64,000 bases of DNA from contig NZ_CP012332.1 of NCBI RefSeq assembly GCF_001263175.1, positions 304,001 to 368,000 of the forward strand, given 5' to 3'. Below the pieces are notes generated by a model. It was not told the DNA's origin, ran no database searches, and saw nothing but the letters and a program-made list of their open reading frames with translations. This document shows, one piece after another, positions 52,411 through 62,831 of the stretch; the stretch's first letter is position 1; each line of letters begins with the position of its first letter. Position numbers and translations under genes: made by a program. This DNA comes from Vulgatibacter incomptus. GTDB lineage: Bacteria; Myxococcota; Myxococcia; Myxococcales; Vulgatibacteraceae.

Positions 52411-53667
52411 ATGGGCTCCGACGGCGTTCGCAAGGCGATCGAGGCGATCTGGCGGATCGAGTCCGCCCGGATCGTGGGCGCCCTCGTCCGGATGGTGCGG
52501 GACGTCGGCGCCGCCGAGGATATGGCGCAAGAGGCGCTCGTGACGGCGATGGAGCGGTGGCCGGAGGCCGGGATCCCGGACAACCCGGGGGCATGGCTCC
52601 TGGCGACTGCGCGGAATCGGGCGATCGACGAGCTGCGCCGCCGAGGCCTTCGGGAGCGCAAGCAAGGCGCGATGGCCGACGCCGAGCCCGCCGTCTTCGA
52701 AGAGGATCTCGCCTCGCGGATCGACGAGGACGTAGGCGACGATCGGCTCCGGCTGATCTTCGTCGCCTGCCATCCGGTCTTGTCGAAGGACGCCCGGGTC
52801 GCGCTCACGCTGCGGCTGGTGGGCGGCCTGAGCACCGCGGAGATCGCGAGAGCCTTCCTCGCCCCGGAGCCCACGATCGCCCAGCGGATCGTGCGCGCGA
52901 AGCGGACGCTCGCCGAGGCGCGGGTGCCCTTCGAGGTCCCCACCGGCCCCGATCGCGCCGAGCGCCTCGCGTCGGTCCTCGAGGTGATCTACCTCGTCTT
53001 CAACGAGGGTTATACGGCGACCGAAGGCGACGACTGGATGCGCCCCGAGCTCTGTGGCGACGCCCTTCGCCTGGGCCGAATCCTCGCCGCGCTCGTGCCG
53101 GACGATCCAGAAGTGCTCGGCCTCGTCGCGCTGATGGAGCTTCACGCGTCGAGGGCGAGGGCCCGAGTCGGTCCGAGGGGAGAGCCCATCCTCCTCCTCG
53201 ATCAGGATCGATCGCGATGGGATCATCTGCTCATCCGTCGCGGGCTCGCCGCCCTGGACCGCGCCGAGGCCCTCGGCGGATCGCTGGGGCCCTATGCGCT
53301 GCAGGCTGCCATCGGCGCGTGCCACGCCCGGGCGAGATCGGCGGATCAGACCGACTGGGCCCGCATCGTCGCTCTCTACGACGGGCTCGTCGAGCTCACG
53401 GGATCGCCGGTGGTGGAGCTGAACCGGGCCGTGGCGGTATCGATGGCCTTCGGCCCTGCCGCGGGCCTGGAGCTCCTGGAGCCGCTGGCCTCGGAGCCTT
53501 CGATGCAGCGCTACCACCTGCTGCCGAGCGTGCGGGGCGATCTCCTCATGAAGCTCGGGCGCTTCGAGGAGGCCCGCGCCGAGCTCGAGAGGGCCGCCTT
53601 CCTCGCGTCGAACGCGAAGGAACGGGCGCTGCTCCTCGCGCGGGCGAAGGCGTGCCGTGGGCCGTGA
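52411..53667 (+). CDS. ECF42-type RNA polymerase sigma factor with C-terminal helical extension
   Basis: 418 residues. Sigma region 2 is at about 18-85 (VGALVRMVRDVGAAEDMAQE, NPGAWLLATARNRAIDELRR). Region 4 lies near 120-170 (RVALTLRLVGGLSTAEIARAF, TIAQRIVRAKRTLAEA). A long C-terminal TPR-like helical domain of about 240 residues (VIYLVFNEGYTATEGDDWMR, LRLGRILAALVPDDPE) is the defining trait of the ECF42 group and replaces an anti-sigma factor. It is coupled to two DGPF genes with TGTCGA boxes, so it probably directs its own operon. The inducing signal is unknown. Confidence 0.9.
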   Translation: MGSDGVRKAIEAIWRIESARIVGALVRMVRDVGAAEDMAQEALVTAMERWPEAGIPDNPGAWLLATARNRAIDELRRRGLRERKQGAMADAEPAVFEEDLASRIDEDVGDDRLRLIFVACHPVLSKDARVALTLRLVGGLSTAEIARAFLAPEPTIAQRIVRAKRTLAEARVPFEVPTGPDRAERLASVLEVIYLVFNEGYTATEGDDWMRPELCGDALRLGRILAALVPDDPEVLGLVALMELHASRARARVGPRGEPILLLDQDRSRWDHLLIRRGLAALDRAEALGGSLGPYALQAAIGACHARARSADQTDWARIVALYDGLVELTGSPVVELNRAVAVSMAFGPAAGLELLEPLASEPSMQRYHLLPSVRGDLLMKLGRFEEARAELERAAFLASNAKERALLLARAKACRGP

Positions 53668-53722
53668 ACAAGGACGGGCGACGCTGGCGCCCGACTTCGT
53701 CGGTGACCCGAACGAAGCGCCG

Positions 53723-54913
53723 CTACGCCCGCATCTTCCGCAGCGCTTCGATCCTGGGTGCCCGGCTCTTCGGGCTGTCGAGGCTGAAGGAGCGCGCGTC
53801 GCCGAGCTGCTCGCGCACGTAGCTCTCGGTCTTCGCCACCGCTTCCTCGAGGGCGCGGCTCTTGCCCACGAACGAGGCCCAGACGATCGACTCCGACTCG
53901 ACGTCGTACTCCCAGAGGCCCACGAGCCGGCCCCGATCGAGGATTGCGTGGCTGGGCAGATCCGAGAGTCCGCCGAGGGTCCCGACCGCCCGATCGAGGG
54001 CCACCGTCCGCTCGAGATCGGCGTCGTCGAGGAGGGTCCGCACGTCGCGGCGCGTGGCGGAGATCGCGTCGAGGCTGCTCACCAGCACGGGCTGCGCCTT
54101 CTTCGGCGGGACGAACGCGCGCAGGGCGTCGGCGTCGTCCGGGAAGAGGAGGCGCTCGCTGCCCGGCTCCATCGGCACCAGCTCGAGGCGGGCGACGAGC
54201 TCCTTGCTCGCCTTCACACCGAGTGAGAGGAACCACTGGAGCTCGCCGACGGTCGCCGGGCCAACCCAGCGGAAGAACCGGCTCGCCACCTCGAGCTGCG
54301 CGTCGTCGACGGAGCCGCGGTACGCCTTCAGTGGATTCCGATCCCACTTTGCGTACCGGTAGCGCTGCTGGTCGAGGCGCCCGTTCACCGGGAGCCTCCG
54401 GATCTCGCCGAGGGACTGGAGCTTGCCCAGCGCGAGGGGGAGGGTGGTCCCGATGCCCTTCTTCTTGCCCTCTTCGCCCAGGCTGCGGGAGAGGCCGCCC
54501 GTGGCCTCCCGAAGCTCGTCGGGATCGAGGGGACCTTTGGCGAGCGCTTCGATGACGCCGTCGCAGAGCGCGTCGATCTCGCGGTCGGTGACGCCCAGCT
54601 TGCGCGCCGGACGCATGGGCGCGTCGGCGAAGGCCTGGCTGGCCTTGAGCGCGATCGCGAAGTCGCGAGAGGGGACGACGTAGGTGCAGCCCCGCGCCGA
54701 CGGCAGCTCGTGGATCTCGAGGCGCTGGACCGCGGCGTCGGCCTCCTCGCGGCTCGTGCCCGCGCGGGAGAAGAGGGTGAGGTACGGCCCGACGCCGGCG
54801 ACGGAGCGCGCCCAGCCGGAGCGCTCCAGCACCTGGGCCGGGCTGGCCCCGTCCAGGGAGCCGTCGAGGCCCTGCCGGGCGGACCACCACGCACGAAGCA
54901 CGCTCGCATCCAT
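53723..54913 (-). CDS. winged-helix DNA-binding domain protein (HTH_42/YcaQ-like)
   Basis: 396 residues from the ATG at 54913, with AGGGAGC upstream. The opening MDASVLRAWWSARQGLDG and the following wHTH segments (HELPSARGCTYVVPSRDF) match the HTH_42 (PF06224) family, and the C-terminal end has EALRKMRA. Members of this family include AlkX/YcaQ-type DNA glycosylases; the characteristic Q-x-D or Q-x-Q catalytic motif of AlkZ/AlkX was not located, so glycosylase activity is unproven. The start codon lies just beyond the 54952-54965 palindrome. Confidence 0.7.
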   Translation of the reverse strand: MDASVLRAWWSARQGLDGSLDGASPAQVLERSGWARSVAGVGPYLTLFSRAGTSREEADAAVQRLEIHELPSARGCTYVVPSRDFAIALKASQAFADAPMRPARKLGVTDREIDALCDGVIEALAKGPLDPDELREATGGLSRSLGEEGKKKGIGTTLPLALGKLQSLGEIRRLPVNGRLDQQRYRYAKWDRNPLKAYRGSVDDAQLEVASRFFRWVGPATVGELQWFLSLGVKASKELVARLELVPMEPGSERLLFPDDADALRAFVPPKKAQPVLVSSLDAISATRRDVRTLLDDADLERTVALDRAVGTLGGLSDLPSHAILDRGRLVGLWEYDVESESIVWASFVGKSRALEEAVAKTESYVREQLGDARSFSLDSPKSRAPRIEALRKMRA

Positions 54914-54951
54914 GATTGCTCCCTGGTTCCAAAGAGGATCATGGAATATCA

Positions 54952-54965
54952 CCGCGGATCCGCGG
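54952..54965. promoter_or_regulatory. perfect 14-bp palindrome between dioxygenase and winged-helix genes
   Basis: CCGCGGATCCGCGG sits in the 72-base gap upstream of the winged-helix gene, in its promoter region. An additional short hairpin TATCAC-CCGAA-GTGATA (54984-55000) spans the stop codon of the dioxygenase gene. Either could be an operator or part of a weak terminator. Confidence 0.35.
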
Positions 54966-54985
54966 CGGTCCAGGAAGGGCCTTTA

Positions 54986-55912
54986 TCACCCGAAGTGATA
55001 GGCGGAGAGACGCGCGCTCGCGAAGCTGCCGTTGTAGGCGACCACGCCCTGGTCGTCGCCCGCCGCTCCGGCGACCACCATCAGCGGAAGGAGGTGCTCC
55101 TCTCGCGGGTGCGCGCGCCGCGCCATCGGGGCGCTGGTCCAATCCGCCAGGAGGCGGTCGCGCTCTGGCCGGCTCCTGGTGGTCGCCTCCCGAAGCCAGG
55201 CGTCGAAGGTCTCCGACGCGGGGCCGCCTCGGGGTCCGAAGCTGCGCAGGTCGTGGAAGGTCATGCCGCTGCCGACGATGAAGACGCCCTCGTCCCGCAG
55301 CGGCGCCAGCGCCCGGCCCATCGCCAGGTGCACCTCGGGATCGAGGTCGCGCCGCAGGGAGAGCTGGACCGTGGGGACGTCGGCGTTCGGATAGGCGAGC
55401 TTGAGCGGCACGAAGGTGCCGTGGTCGTAGCCGCGCGTGGGGTTCGCGGCGGTCTCGAAGCCGGCGCCGCCGAGGAGCTCCCGTACTCGCGCCGCCAGCG
55501 CCGGGCTCCCGGGGGCCGGCCACTGGAGCTCGTACGACTCCGGCGGGAAGCCGTAGTAGTCGTAGAGCATCGGCGGCCTCTCGGCGGTCGACACCGTGGG
55601 CACGCGCTCCTCCCAGTGGGCGGAGATCACGAGGAGCGCGGTGGGCTTCGTCTTCGGCACCTCGCTCACGGAGCGGAGGTAGGCGGCCAGCTCGTCGAGC
55701 TCGGCGGGCGTGCCGAAACCGATGTCCACGAAGGGCCAGGGTCCGCCGCCGTGGGGAAGGAAGACTACCGGCATCCGCTCGGGGCGCGCGGCGCTCTTTT
55801 CACCCTTGCCCGGGGTGGCGAGCGAGAGGCCGGCAAGGCCTGCAGCGCCTGCGGCCAGGCCGGTGGCCAGCAATTTTCTCCGCGTGATCCCTTCGTCGTG
55901 CTCGTCGGACAT
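54986..55912 (-). CDS. class III extradiol ring-cleavage dioxygenase (YgiD/DODA-like), Tat-exported
   Basis: 308 residues from the ATG at 55912. The N-terminus EGITRRKLLATGLAAGAAGLAG is a twin-arginine signal, so the enzyme is exported. The catalytic domain has the DODA pattern: VVFLPHGGGPWPF, LLVISAHWEERVPTV, DHGTFVPLKLAYPNADVPTVQL and GSGMTFHDLRSFG. The iron-ligand histidines are visible in PHGGG, SAHWE and DHGTF, followed by EEHLLPLMVV. The substrate is a catechol-type aromatic but is unknown here. Tat export is unusual for YgiD-like proteins, which are normally cytoplasmic. Confidence 0.82.
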   Translation of the reverse strand: MSDEHDEGITRRKLLATGLAAGAAGLAGLSLATPGKGEKSAARPERMPVVFLPHGGGPWPFVDIGFGTPAELDELAAYLRSVSEVPKTKPTALLVISAHWEERVPTVSTAERPPMLYDYYGFPPESYELQWPAPGSPALAARVRELLGGAGFETAANPTRGYDHGTFVPLKLAYPNADVPTVQLSLRRDLDPEVHLAMGRALAPLRDEGVFIVGSGMTFHDLRSFGPRGGPASETFDAWLREATTRSRPERDRLLADWTSAPMARRAHPREEHLLPLMVVAGAAGDDQGVVAYNGSFASARLSAYHFG

Positions 55913-56060
55913 GGACCGGCTCCCGGCTCGTTTCAGTGAACCGGGATCGTGATCCAGAAGCGTCCGAGGCGCCACCCCGACGTGTGCACATCATCGTTCC
56001 GGGGGGCGCAACGGCGGCGCACGCTCGAACGTGCGCCGCGCCCGCGCATTCAAACCGCTC

Positions 56061-56267
56061 TCACGCCATGCCCCAGCGGACCTTTCCGCTGGAGAGCAGC
56101 GCGCCCACCCGGGCGAGCTCGTGAAGGCGGATCCGCTCCGCCTCGCGCTGGAAGGACGCGCGGCAGCCCTCCGAGCAGAAGTAGTACTTGCGCTTCTTGT
56201 ACTCGACGCAGATGACGCCGGAGCTGCCGGCGCTCACCTTCCTTCCGCAGATTGGATCGTAGAGCAT
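56061..56267 (-). CDS. YHS-domain protein
   Basis: 68 residues from the ATG at 56267. MLYDPICGRKVSAGSSGV is the N-terminal DPVCGMxV-type motif, and YYFCSEGCRASFQREAERI carries the family Y-F-C-S-x-x-C-x-x-x-F pattern with two cysteines. YHS domains bind metals (often copper or iron) and are found alone or fused to copper ATPases. No metal-resistance gene is adjacent. The longer in-frame start at 56345 is not supported by conservation. Confidence 0.85.
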   Translation of the reverse strand: MLYDPICGRKVSAGSSGVICVEYKKRKYYFCSEGCRASFQREAERIRLHELARVGALLSSGKVRWGMA

Positions 56268-56547
56268 CGCCGCCCGCCCCCTTTGCGCCCGTCGCGCGTG
56301 TCCCGTGCCCCGGAGCCGGCCCTCGCCGACCCCCACCGTCTGCATTCCTGCTCCGGGGCCCGGTCCCCTCCGCGATCGCTTCCGATCGCGGTCCTCCGTC
56401 GCCGCCGCCTCCCTGTCGCGAGTGGATTTCGTGCAACCTCGAAGCCAACCGCGGCGGGCGTCCCTGGGCGACTTCCGGCGCCGAAGGAGAGGCGGTCTCC
56501 TTTCGGCTTTACCGATCGGACATTTCGCGGGCGGTCGGTTCTACAAC

Positions 56548-56661
56548 CGTATGAAGAAAACGGTCCCGCAGAAGCGGGCCCGTTCTCTTCAGCGTCGGGC
56601 GAACGCGCTCTTCCGTTGCTCCGCCTTCGGCTTCGCGTGCGCGGAAACGCTCTTTTTTTCG
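56548..56661 (+). repeat. dispersed hairpin repeat, copy A
   Basis: On the plus strand the element reads from CGTATGAAGAAAACGG to GCTCTTTTTTTC. The main hairpin (56552-56591) has outer arms TGAAGA/TCTTCA and inner AACGG-T-CCCGC/GCGGG-C-CCGTT around AGAA. A second weak hairpin GCGT/ACGC follows, then TTGCTCCGCCTTCGGCTTCG. It lies downstream of the cupin gene (opposite strand). Read from that gene the stem is followed by TTTTCTTC, like a terminator. The 280 bases between it and the YHS gene hold nothing else I recognise. Confidence 0.7.
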
Positions 56662-56673
56662 TCTACTCGGCTC

Positions 56674-57057
56674 TCAGCCCGACGAGCCGTAGTCGTGGCG
56701 ACCCAGGCCCGCGCCCGTGTACGCCTCCGCCCTGGCCTCCTCCTCCGCCGGAAAGGCGGGGGGGCCGTAGATGTTGAAGAGCGAGGCGGAGCGGCGGCCG
56801 ATTACCTTCATGCGGTACGGGCTGGCTGCCGGGATCACCGCGCCTTCTCCTGCCCGGAGCTCGCGGGTGTCGTCGCCGATGGCGAGCTCGATCCGGCCCT
56901 CCACCACATAGACGACCTGATCGCTCGACGTGTTGCCGTCCTCGTTGACCGACGACCCCCCCGGCGGGAGCGTCATCATCGCGAGCTGCGTCCGATCGGT
57001 GGTCTTCACGAGCTTGAAGCGCTCGCCTTTTTCCTGGTGAACGTCGAAGTGGATCAC
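56674..57057 (-). CDS. small cupin-domain protein
   Basis: 127 residues from the GTG at 57057, with AAAGGGGGG just upstream; the frame continues 5' as non-conserved sequence. It begins VIHFDVHQEKGERFKL. The core cupin beta strands are LAMMTLPPGGSSVNEDG, VVYVVEGRIELAIGDDT, then LRAGEGAVIPAASPYRMKV, an asymmetric version of cupin motif 1 without the usual His pair. The protein therefore may not bind a metal. It ends YTGAGLGRHDYGSSG. Its gene precedes repeat copy A. No pathway is suggested by the neighbours. Confidence 0.78.
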   Translation of the reverse strand: MIHFDVHQEKGERFKLVKTTDRTQLAMMTLPPGGSSVNEDGNTSSDQVVYVVEGRIELAIGDDTRELRAGEGAVIPAASPYRMKVIGRRSASLFNIYGPPAFPAEEEARAEAYTGAGLGRHDYGSSG

Positions 57058-57242
57058 GCCAAGCCCCCCTTTCCCGGGCCTCCTCGCGAGAGGAGGACCT
57101 TCTCCCTGTACAGAAGCTAGCCACTGTGGGAGGCGCCTGCCCAGGAGGCGGCCGGATCGATGCCCGAAGGCGAGGCGGACGTGATGGGAGGCACCGACAC
57201 GCCGCGAGCAGGCCGGCGATCGGCGGCTCGCCCGAGGTGGGG

Positions 57243-57884
57243 TTAGATCTCGAAACCGAGGCCGAAGGTGGCGGCGAAATCCGAGTAGTAGGAGCGGTGC
57301 ATATTCGTCAGCTCCAGGCGGCCCACCGGGCGGAAGGCCCCTGCGTCGCGCAGGGAGAGGCCGAGGCCAACGCCGTAGGCCGCTCCCCACTGGAGCGCCG
57401 ATTGCGACTCTCCGGTCGGGCCCCTGCCGAGAGGATCGTTCACCGCGTAATCGACGGAGACGATCGTGGCGGCAGGTCCTGCGGTCAGGTACGGCGACAA
57501 TCGCAGCGGGAATCCCGGCAGATCCGGCGAAAGGCCGAAGCGAAGGGGAAGCGCGAAGGCGTCGAGCGTCCGGGAGACGCGCATGTCCCGGGTTCCTTCG
57601 TCGCTGGATGTCGTGCTCCAGAGCAGCCCCGCGTCGAAGAGGATGCCCCGCGACAGGCCCAGGTGGCGGCCCAGGTCGTAGCCGAGCCGAAGGCTCCACG
57701 CAGCCGCCGTCGGCGAAGCGACTCGGAGGGGATCCTGATGAACGACCAGCGAGATCCCGCCTTCCACGGAGAGCCCGGTCCCGGCGGGTGGGCTCTCGGC
57801 ACGCACCTCTGCCTCGGGAGCCTCCTGCGCGGACGCGAAGCAGGGGAGGCCGAGGGCGAGGAGGAGACAAATCGTGTTTCTCAT
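57243..57884 (-). CDS. outer-membrane beta-barrel protein, hypothetical
   Basis: 213 residues starting MRNTICLLLALGLPCFASAQEAP, with signal cleavage probably after ASA. The mature part alternates hydrophobic/polar strands typical of a small 8-stranded barrel (WSLRLGYDLGRHLGLSRGIL, LPLRFGLSPDLPG, WGAAYGVGLGLSLRDAG) and ends in FGLGFEI; the final residue is Ile rather than the usual Phe. The start overlaps the stop of the zincin lipoprotein (ATGA), so both are translated together and may form a complex. No family is recognised beyond OmpA/porin-like barrels. Confidence 0.7.
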   Translation of the reverse strand: MRNTICLLLALGLPCFASAQEAPEAEVRAESPPAGTGLSVEGGISLVVHQDPLRVASPTAAAWSLRLGYDLGRHLGLSRGILFDAGLLWSTTSSDEGTRDMRVSRTLDAFALPLRFGLSPDLPGFPLRLSPYLTAGPAATIVSVDYAVNDPLGRGPTGESQSALQWGAAYGVGLGLSLRDAGAFRPVGRLELTNMHRSYYSDFAATFGLGFEI

Positions 57885-59128
57885 CGGCACTGTCCGTTGC
57901 TCGGAACGCCGCTGCACGCAGCGCCGAGGGCGTCCGCGGTCAGCGACAGGCGGTCCTGGAAGACCGCGCAGAGCGCCACCCGGGTCGCGTCGTCGGGAGC
58001 GCCCGCGATGATCGCGGAGGCGATGGTGTCGAGCCTGCCGAACGAGTCCCCGGTTGGATCCTCCGCGACGACGGCCGCGAGGCTCCTGGGCCCGATCGAG
58101 CGGTAGCTGGCGCGGAGCGCGTCGACCACGCGGTCGAGGTCGGTGTTTGGCGCCTTGCTCGCCCCGTAGAGGGCCGACGCCCACACGGTGCCGAGCTCGT
58201 ACTTCCGCGGGCCCCAGTGCTCCGCCTTCTCCCTGGAACCCGCGAAATAGCGCGCGAAATAGCCGATCTCTTCGTCGAACTCGCGCTGGGACCAGCAATG
58301 CGCCTTGGGATCGAAGTAATTGAGGTCGCGACCTCTCCCCTCCCACTCGAGGAGGGAATGTCCGATGAAGCGCGGATCGCCCGTGGTGGCCACGGCCCAA
58401 ACGTCGGCGAAGCCCTCCTCGAGGAGCGACAGCATGATCGGGCCTGCCGTGTCGACGCACGAGACGGGGCACCAGCGGTCCACGTAGTCCGGGTTCCACG
58501 CGCCTCCGTGGACCTCGGCGGTGAAGATCCCGTGGCCGTACTCGTGAGCGATCACGCCCTGGTTCATTGCGAGCGGGATGCTCTGGAGCTCTTCGAAGCG
58601 GAAGAGCAGGAACGAGCGGAGGGAGGAGTACCAGGCGGCGTTGTCCTTGCCCCGGTCGTCCCGGTTGACCCGGAAGCTGGGGAAGTAATAGACGGGCACG
58701 CCCCTCAGGGCCTCGGGGTCCACGCCCCGCGCCAGCGCGTACGCCCGCGCCCGCTCGAAGCCGTAGTAGGCCGAGGCGAGGCTCAGGGATTGGAAGTCGG
58801 ACGGCCAATAGACGCCGTCCTTCTCCAGGAACTGCGCCTTCGCGGCGGTCCCGGGATCGTCCAGCACCGCGTCCCGGAACTGTTTCTCGGTCGAGACGTA
58901 GTTCAGACGTCCGTCGAGGACGATGCTGGCGCCGACGATCGGCGTGGCGGCCTCGCCCCGGAGGGAGGGCAGGTCCTCGAGGGTCCGGACCTCCACCACC
59001 TCGAGGCCGTAGCCGTTGGTGTCCGGATCCCACTGGAGGACCGCCATCTTCACGGGGCCGGACACGTCTGGCGAGCAGGCGGCCAGAACGGAAGCTGCGA
59101 GGAATAGAAAACAGGGCTTGAGATTCAC
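57881..59128 (-). CDS. secreted zinc metalloprotease-like lipoprotein
   Basis: 415 residues from the GTG at 59128; longer in-frame starts lack a signal peptide. The signal (NLKPCFLFLAASVLAAC) ends in a clear LAAC lipobox. The zinc motif HEYGH lies at about 195-199, followed about 40 residues on by LLEEGFADVW, whose Glu is a candidate third ligand as in thermolysin/fungalysin-type gluzincins (HExxH + E). Between them are two cysteines (WCPVSC). The C-terminal half is helical, with four further cysteines. It is probably anchored in the outer membrane and is coupled to the overlapping beta-barrel gene, which may be its partner or carrier. The peptidase family is not certain. Confidence 0.68.
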   Translation of the reverse strand: MNLKPCFLFLAASVLAACSPDVSGPVKMAVLQWDPDTNGYGLEVVEVRTLEDLPSLRGEAATPIVGASIVLDGRLNYVSTEKQFRDAVLDDPGTAAKAQFLEKDGVYWPSDFQSLSLASAYYGFERARAYALARGVDPEALRGVPVYYFPSFRVNRDDRGKDNAAWYSSLRSFLLFRFEELQSIPLAMNQGVIAHEYGHGIFTAEVHGGAWNPDYVDRWCPVSCVDTAGPIMLSLLEEGFADVWAVATTGDPRFIGHSLLEWEGRGRDLNYFDPKAHCWSQREFDEEIGYFARYFAGSREKAEHWGPRKYELGTVWASALYGASKAPNTDLDRVVDALRASYRSIGPRSLAAVVAEDPTGDSFGRLDTIASAIIAGAPDDATRVALCAVFQDRLSLTADALGAACSGVPSNGQCR

Positions 59129-59225
59129 GGCCGCGAACCGTAGCACTTGGCGCCCGGCGCGAACACCTTGACTCTGCGCGTCTGGCTCCGTGAAGATCAC
59201 CCGTTCCTCTCCTGGGGTTTCACCC

Positions 59226-61019
<1,794 letters not shown>

Positions 61020-61061
61020 CCTGCGCAACAAAGGCGGCGTCGGGCATCGCGCGGGGGAGCG

Positions 61062-62831
61062 ATGTACGACCTGATCGTCATCGGCGGCGGCGTCAACGGC
61101 ACGGGGATCGCCCGCGACGCCGCTATGCGGGGCTACCGCACGCTCCTGGTGGAGAAGCGCGACTTCGCCGCGGGCTCCTCCGGCGCTAACTCCGGGATGA
61201 TCCACGGCGGCGTGCGCTACCTGCGCCACGATCGGCACGTCACCGAGCTCGCCTGCATCGACTCCGGCTACATCCAGAAGATCGCGCCTCACCTCCTCTT
61301 CCGGATTCCCTTCCTCTTCCCCTTACGGGCCGTCGATCCGGCGAAGCCCTCGGTTAGGGAGCGCCTCTACCGCTACGCGGTGGAGGTCTACCTGGGGATC
61401 TACGACCGCTACCAGCCGCTGAAGGCCGGCAAGGAGAGCGTGATCCTCTCGCCGGAGGAGGCCTACGAGCTCGAGCCCAACCTCGCCCGGGATCTCGTCG
61501 GCGCGGTGAGCTTCGACGAGTGGGGCATCGACCCCTTTCGCCTCTGCGTCGCAAACGCGCGCTCGGCGAAGGCCCACGGCGCCGATCTCCTCACCTACGC
61601 CAAGGTGGTGGCCTTCACCCGGGGTGAAGGCGGCCGGGTGACGGGGATCGTCGTAAGGGACGAGGCCTCGGGCCGTGAGCTGCGCTACGAGGGCCGAGCC
61701 GTGATGAACGCCGGCGGCCCCTGGGCGCCGAAGGTGGCGGCGCTCGCGGGGATCGAGCTCAAGTTGCGGCCCGGCAAGGGGGTGCACCTCACCCTCGATC
61801 GGCGCGTCTCCAACTACGGCGTGATCTGCGAGGCCGCCGACGGACGCGAGGTCTTCGTGATCCCCCACGAGCAGACCGCGATCATCGGCACCACCGACGA
61901 CGACTTCTACGGCGATCCGGACGACCTCCGAGTGAAGGAGGACGAGGTGAAGTACCTCTGGCAAGCGGCGGAGCGGAGCCTGCCGGCGGTAGCGCACGCG
62001 AGGATCCTCCGGGCCTGGGCGGGGGTGCGGCCGACGGTGTGGGAGTACGGCAAGACCGAGGACGCGCTGAGCCGCGAGCACGAGATCCACGACCACGCCG
62101 AACAGGGCGCCGCCGGCTTCCTCAGCCTCGTCGGAGGCAAGCTCGCCTCGTTTCGGATCATGTCCGAGGAGGCTGTGGACGCGGTCGAGCGCGTGCTCGG
62201 CGAGGATCACCGGGCGTGCACGACCCACCTCGAGGCCCTTCCCGGCGGCGAGGCGCTCCCGGATCCTGCGCTCCTCGCGAAGGAGGCGAGGATCCCGGAG
62301 TCCACCGCCGCGCGCCTCGTCTACCGCCACGGGCGCGAGGCGGAGCGGATCTGCGAGCTCGTACGAGCGGACCCGCGGCTGGTCGCGCCGGTCTGCCGCT
62401 GTGAGCAGGTGATCGCCGCCGAGCTGGTGTGGTCGATCCGCAAGGAGGAGGGGCGCCGGCTCCTCGATCTCCGCCGCCGCACCCGCCTCGCAATGGGGCC
62501 GTGCCAGGGCACGGACTGCGCCGCCCAGGCCGCCGCGATCCTGGCGCGCGAGGCGGGATTGAGTGTCAGCGAGTACCACAAGGAGCTCTACGACCTCCTC
62601 CAGGTGCGCTGGAAGGGGAACCGCGCGGTGCTCGACGGAGACGGTCTCGCCCAGGAGGAGCTCTCCCGCGGGCTCCACCTCGCCTCGGGCGCGCTGGGCA
62701 ACGCCTCGATGCGGCCCGGCGAATCGGCGCCGGCCTTCGGCGCGTTCCGGGACGCGGCCCTCGGGCGAGGCTCGGAGCCTGCCGCCAGCACGGCTCTTGG
62801 AGCGACGCGGCGGGGAAGGGCGCCCGAATGA
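61062..62831 (+). CDS. glpA: glycerol-3-phosphate dehydrogenase, GlpA type (FAD subunit with BFD [2Fe-2S] domain)
   Basis: 589 residues from the ATG at 61062. The FAD-binding motif is VIGGGVNGTGIARDAAMRGY, then FAAGSSGANSGMIHGGVRYL. Later come the substrate-domain residues (EVFVIPHEQTAIIGTTDDD) and SLVGGKLASFRIMSEEAVDA. The C-terminus carries a BFD-like [2Fe-2S] domain with the CRCEQV ... GPCQGTDC cysteines. This arrangement fits the anaerobic GlpABC flavoprotein subunit A, which oxidises glycerol-3-phosphate and passes electrons to GlpC and the quinone pool. The 65-residue tail after the cluster is low-complexity. The stop overlaps the glpB start (ATGA), so both are coupled. Confidence 0.9.
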   Translation: MYDLIVIGGGVNGTGIARDAAMRGYRTLLVEKRDFAAGSSGANSGMIHGGVRYLRHDRHVTELACIDSGYIQKIAPHLLFRIPFLFPLRAVDPAKPSVRERLYRYAVEVYLGIYDRYQPLKAGKESVILSPEEAYELEPNLARDLVGAVSFDEWGIDPFRLCVANARSAKAHGADLLTYAKVVAFTRGEGGRVTGIVVRDEASGRELRYEGRAVMNAGGPWAPKVAALAGIELKLRPGKGVHLTLDRRVSNYGVICEAADGREVFVIPHEQTAIIGTTDDDFYGDPDDLRVKEDEVKYLWQAAERSLPAVAHARILRAWAGVRPTVWEYGKTEDALSREHEIHDHAEQGAAGFLSLVGGKLASFRIMSEEAVDAVERVLGEDHRACTTHLEALPGGEALPDPALLAKEARIPESTAARLVYRHGREAERICELVRADPRLVAPVCRCEQVIAAELVWSIRKEEGRRLLDLRRRTRLAMGPCQGTDCAAQAAAILAREAGLSVSEYHKELYDLLQVRWKGNRAVLDGDGLAQEELSRGLHLASGALGNASMRPGESAPAFGAFRDAALGRGSEPAASTALGATRRGRAPE

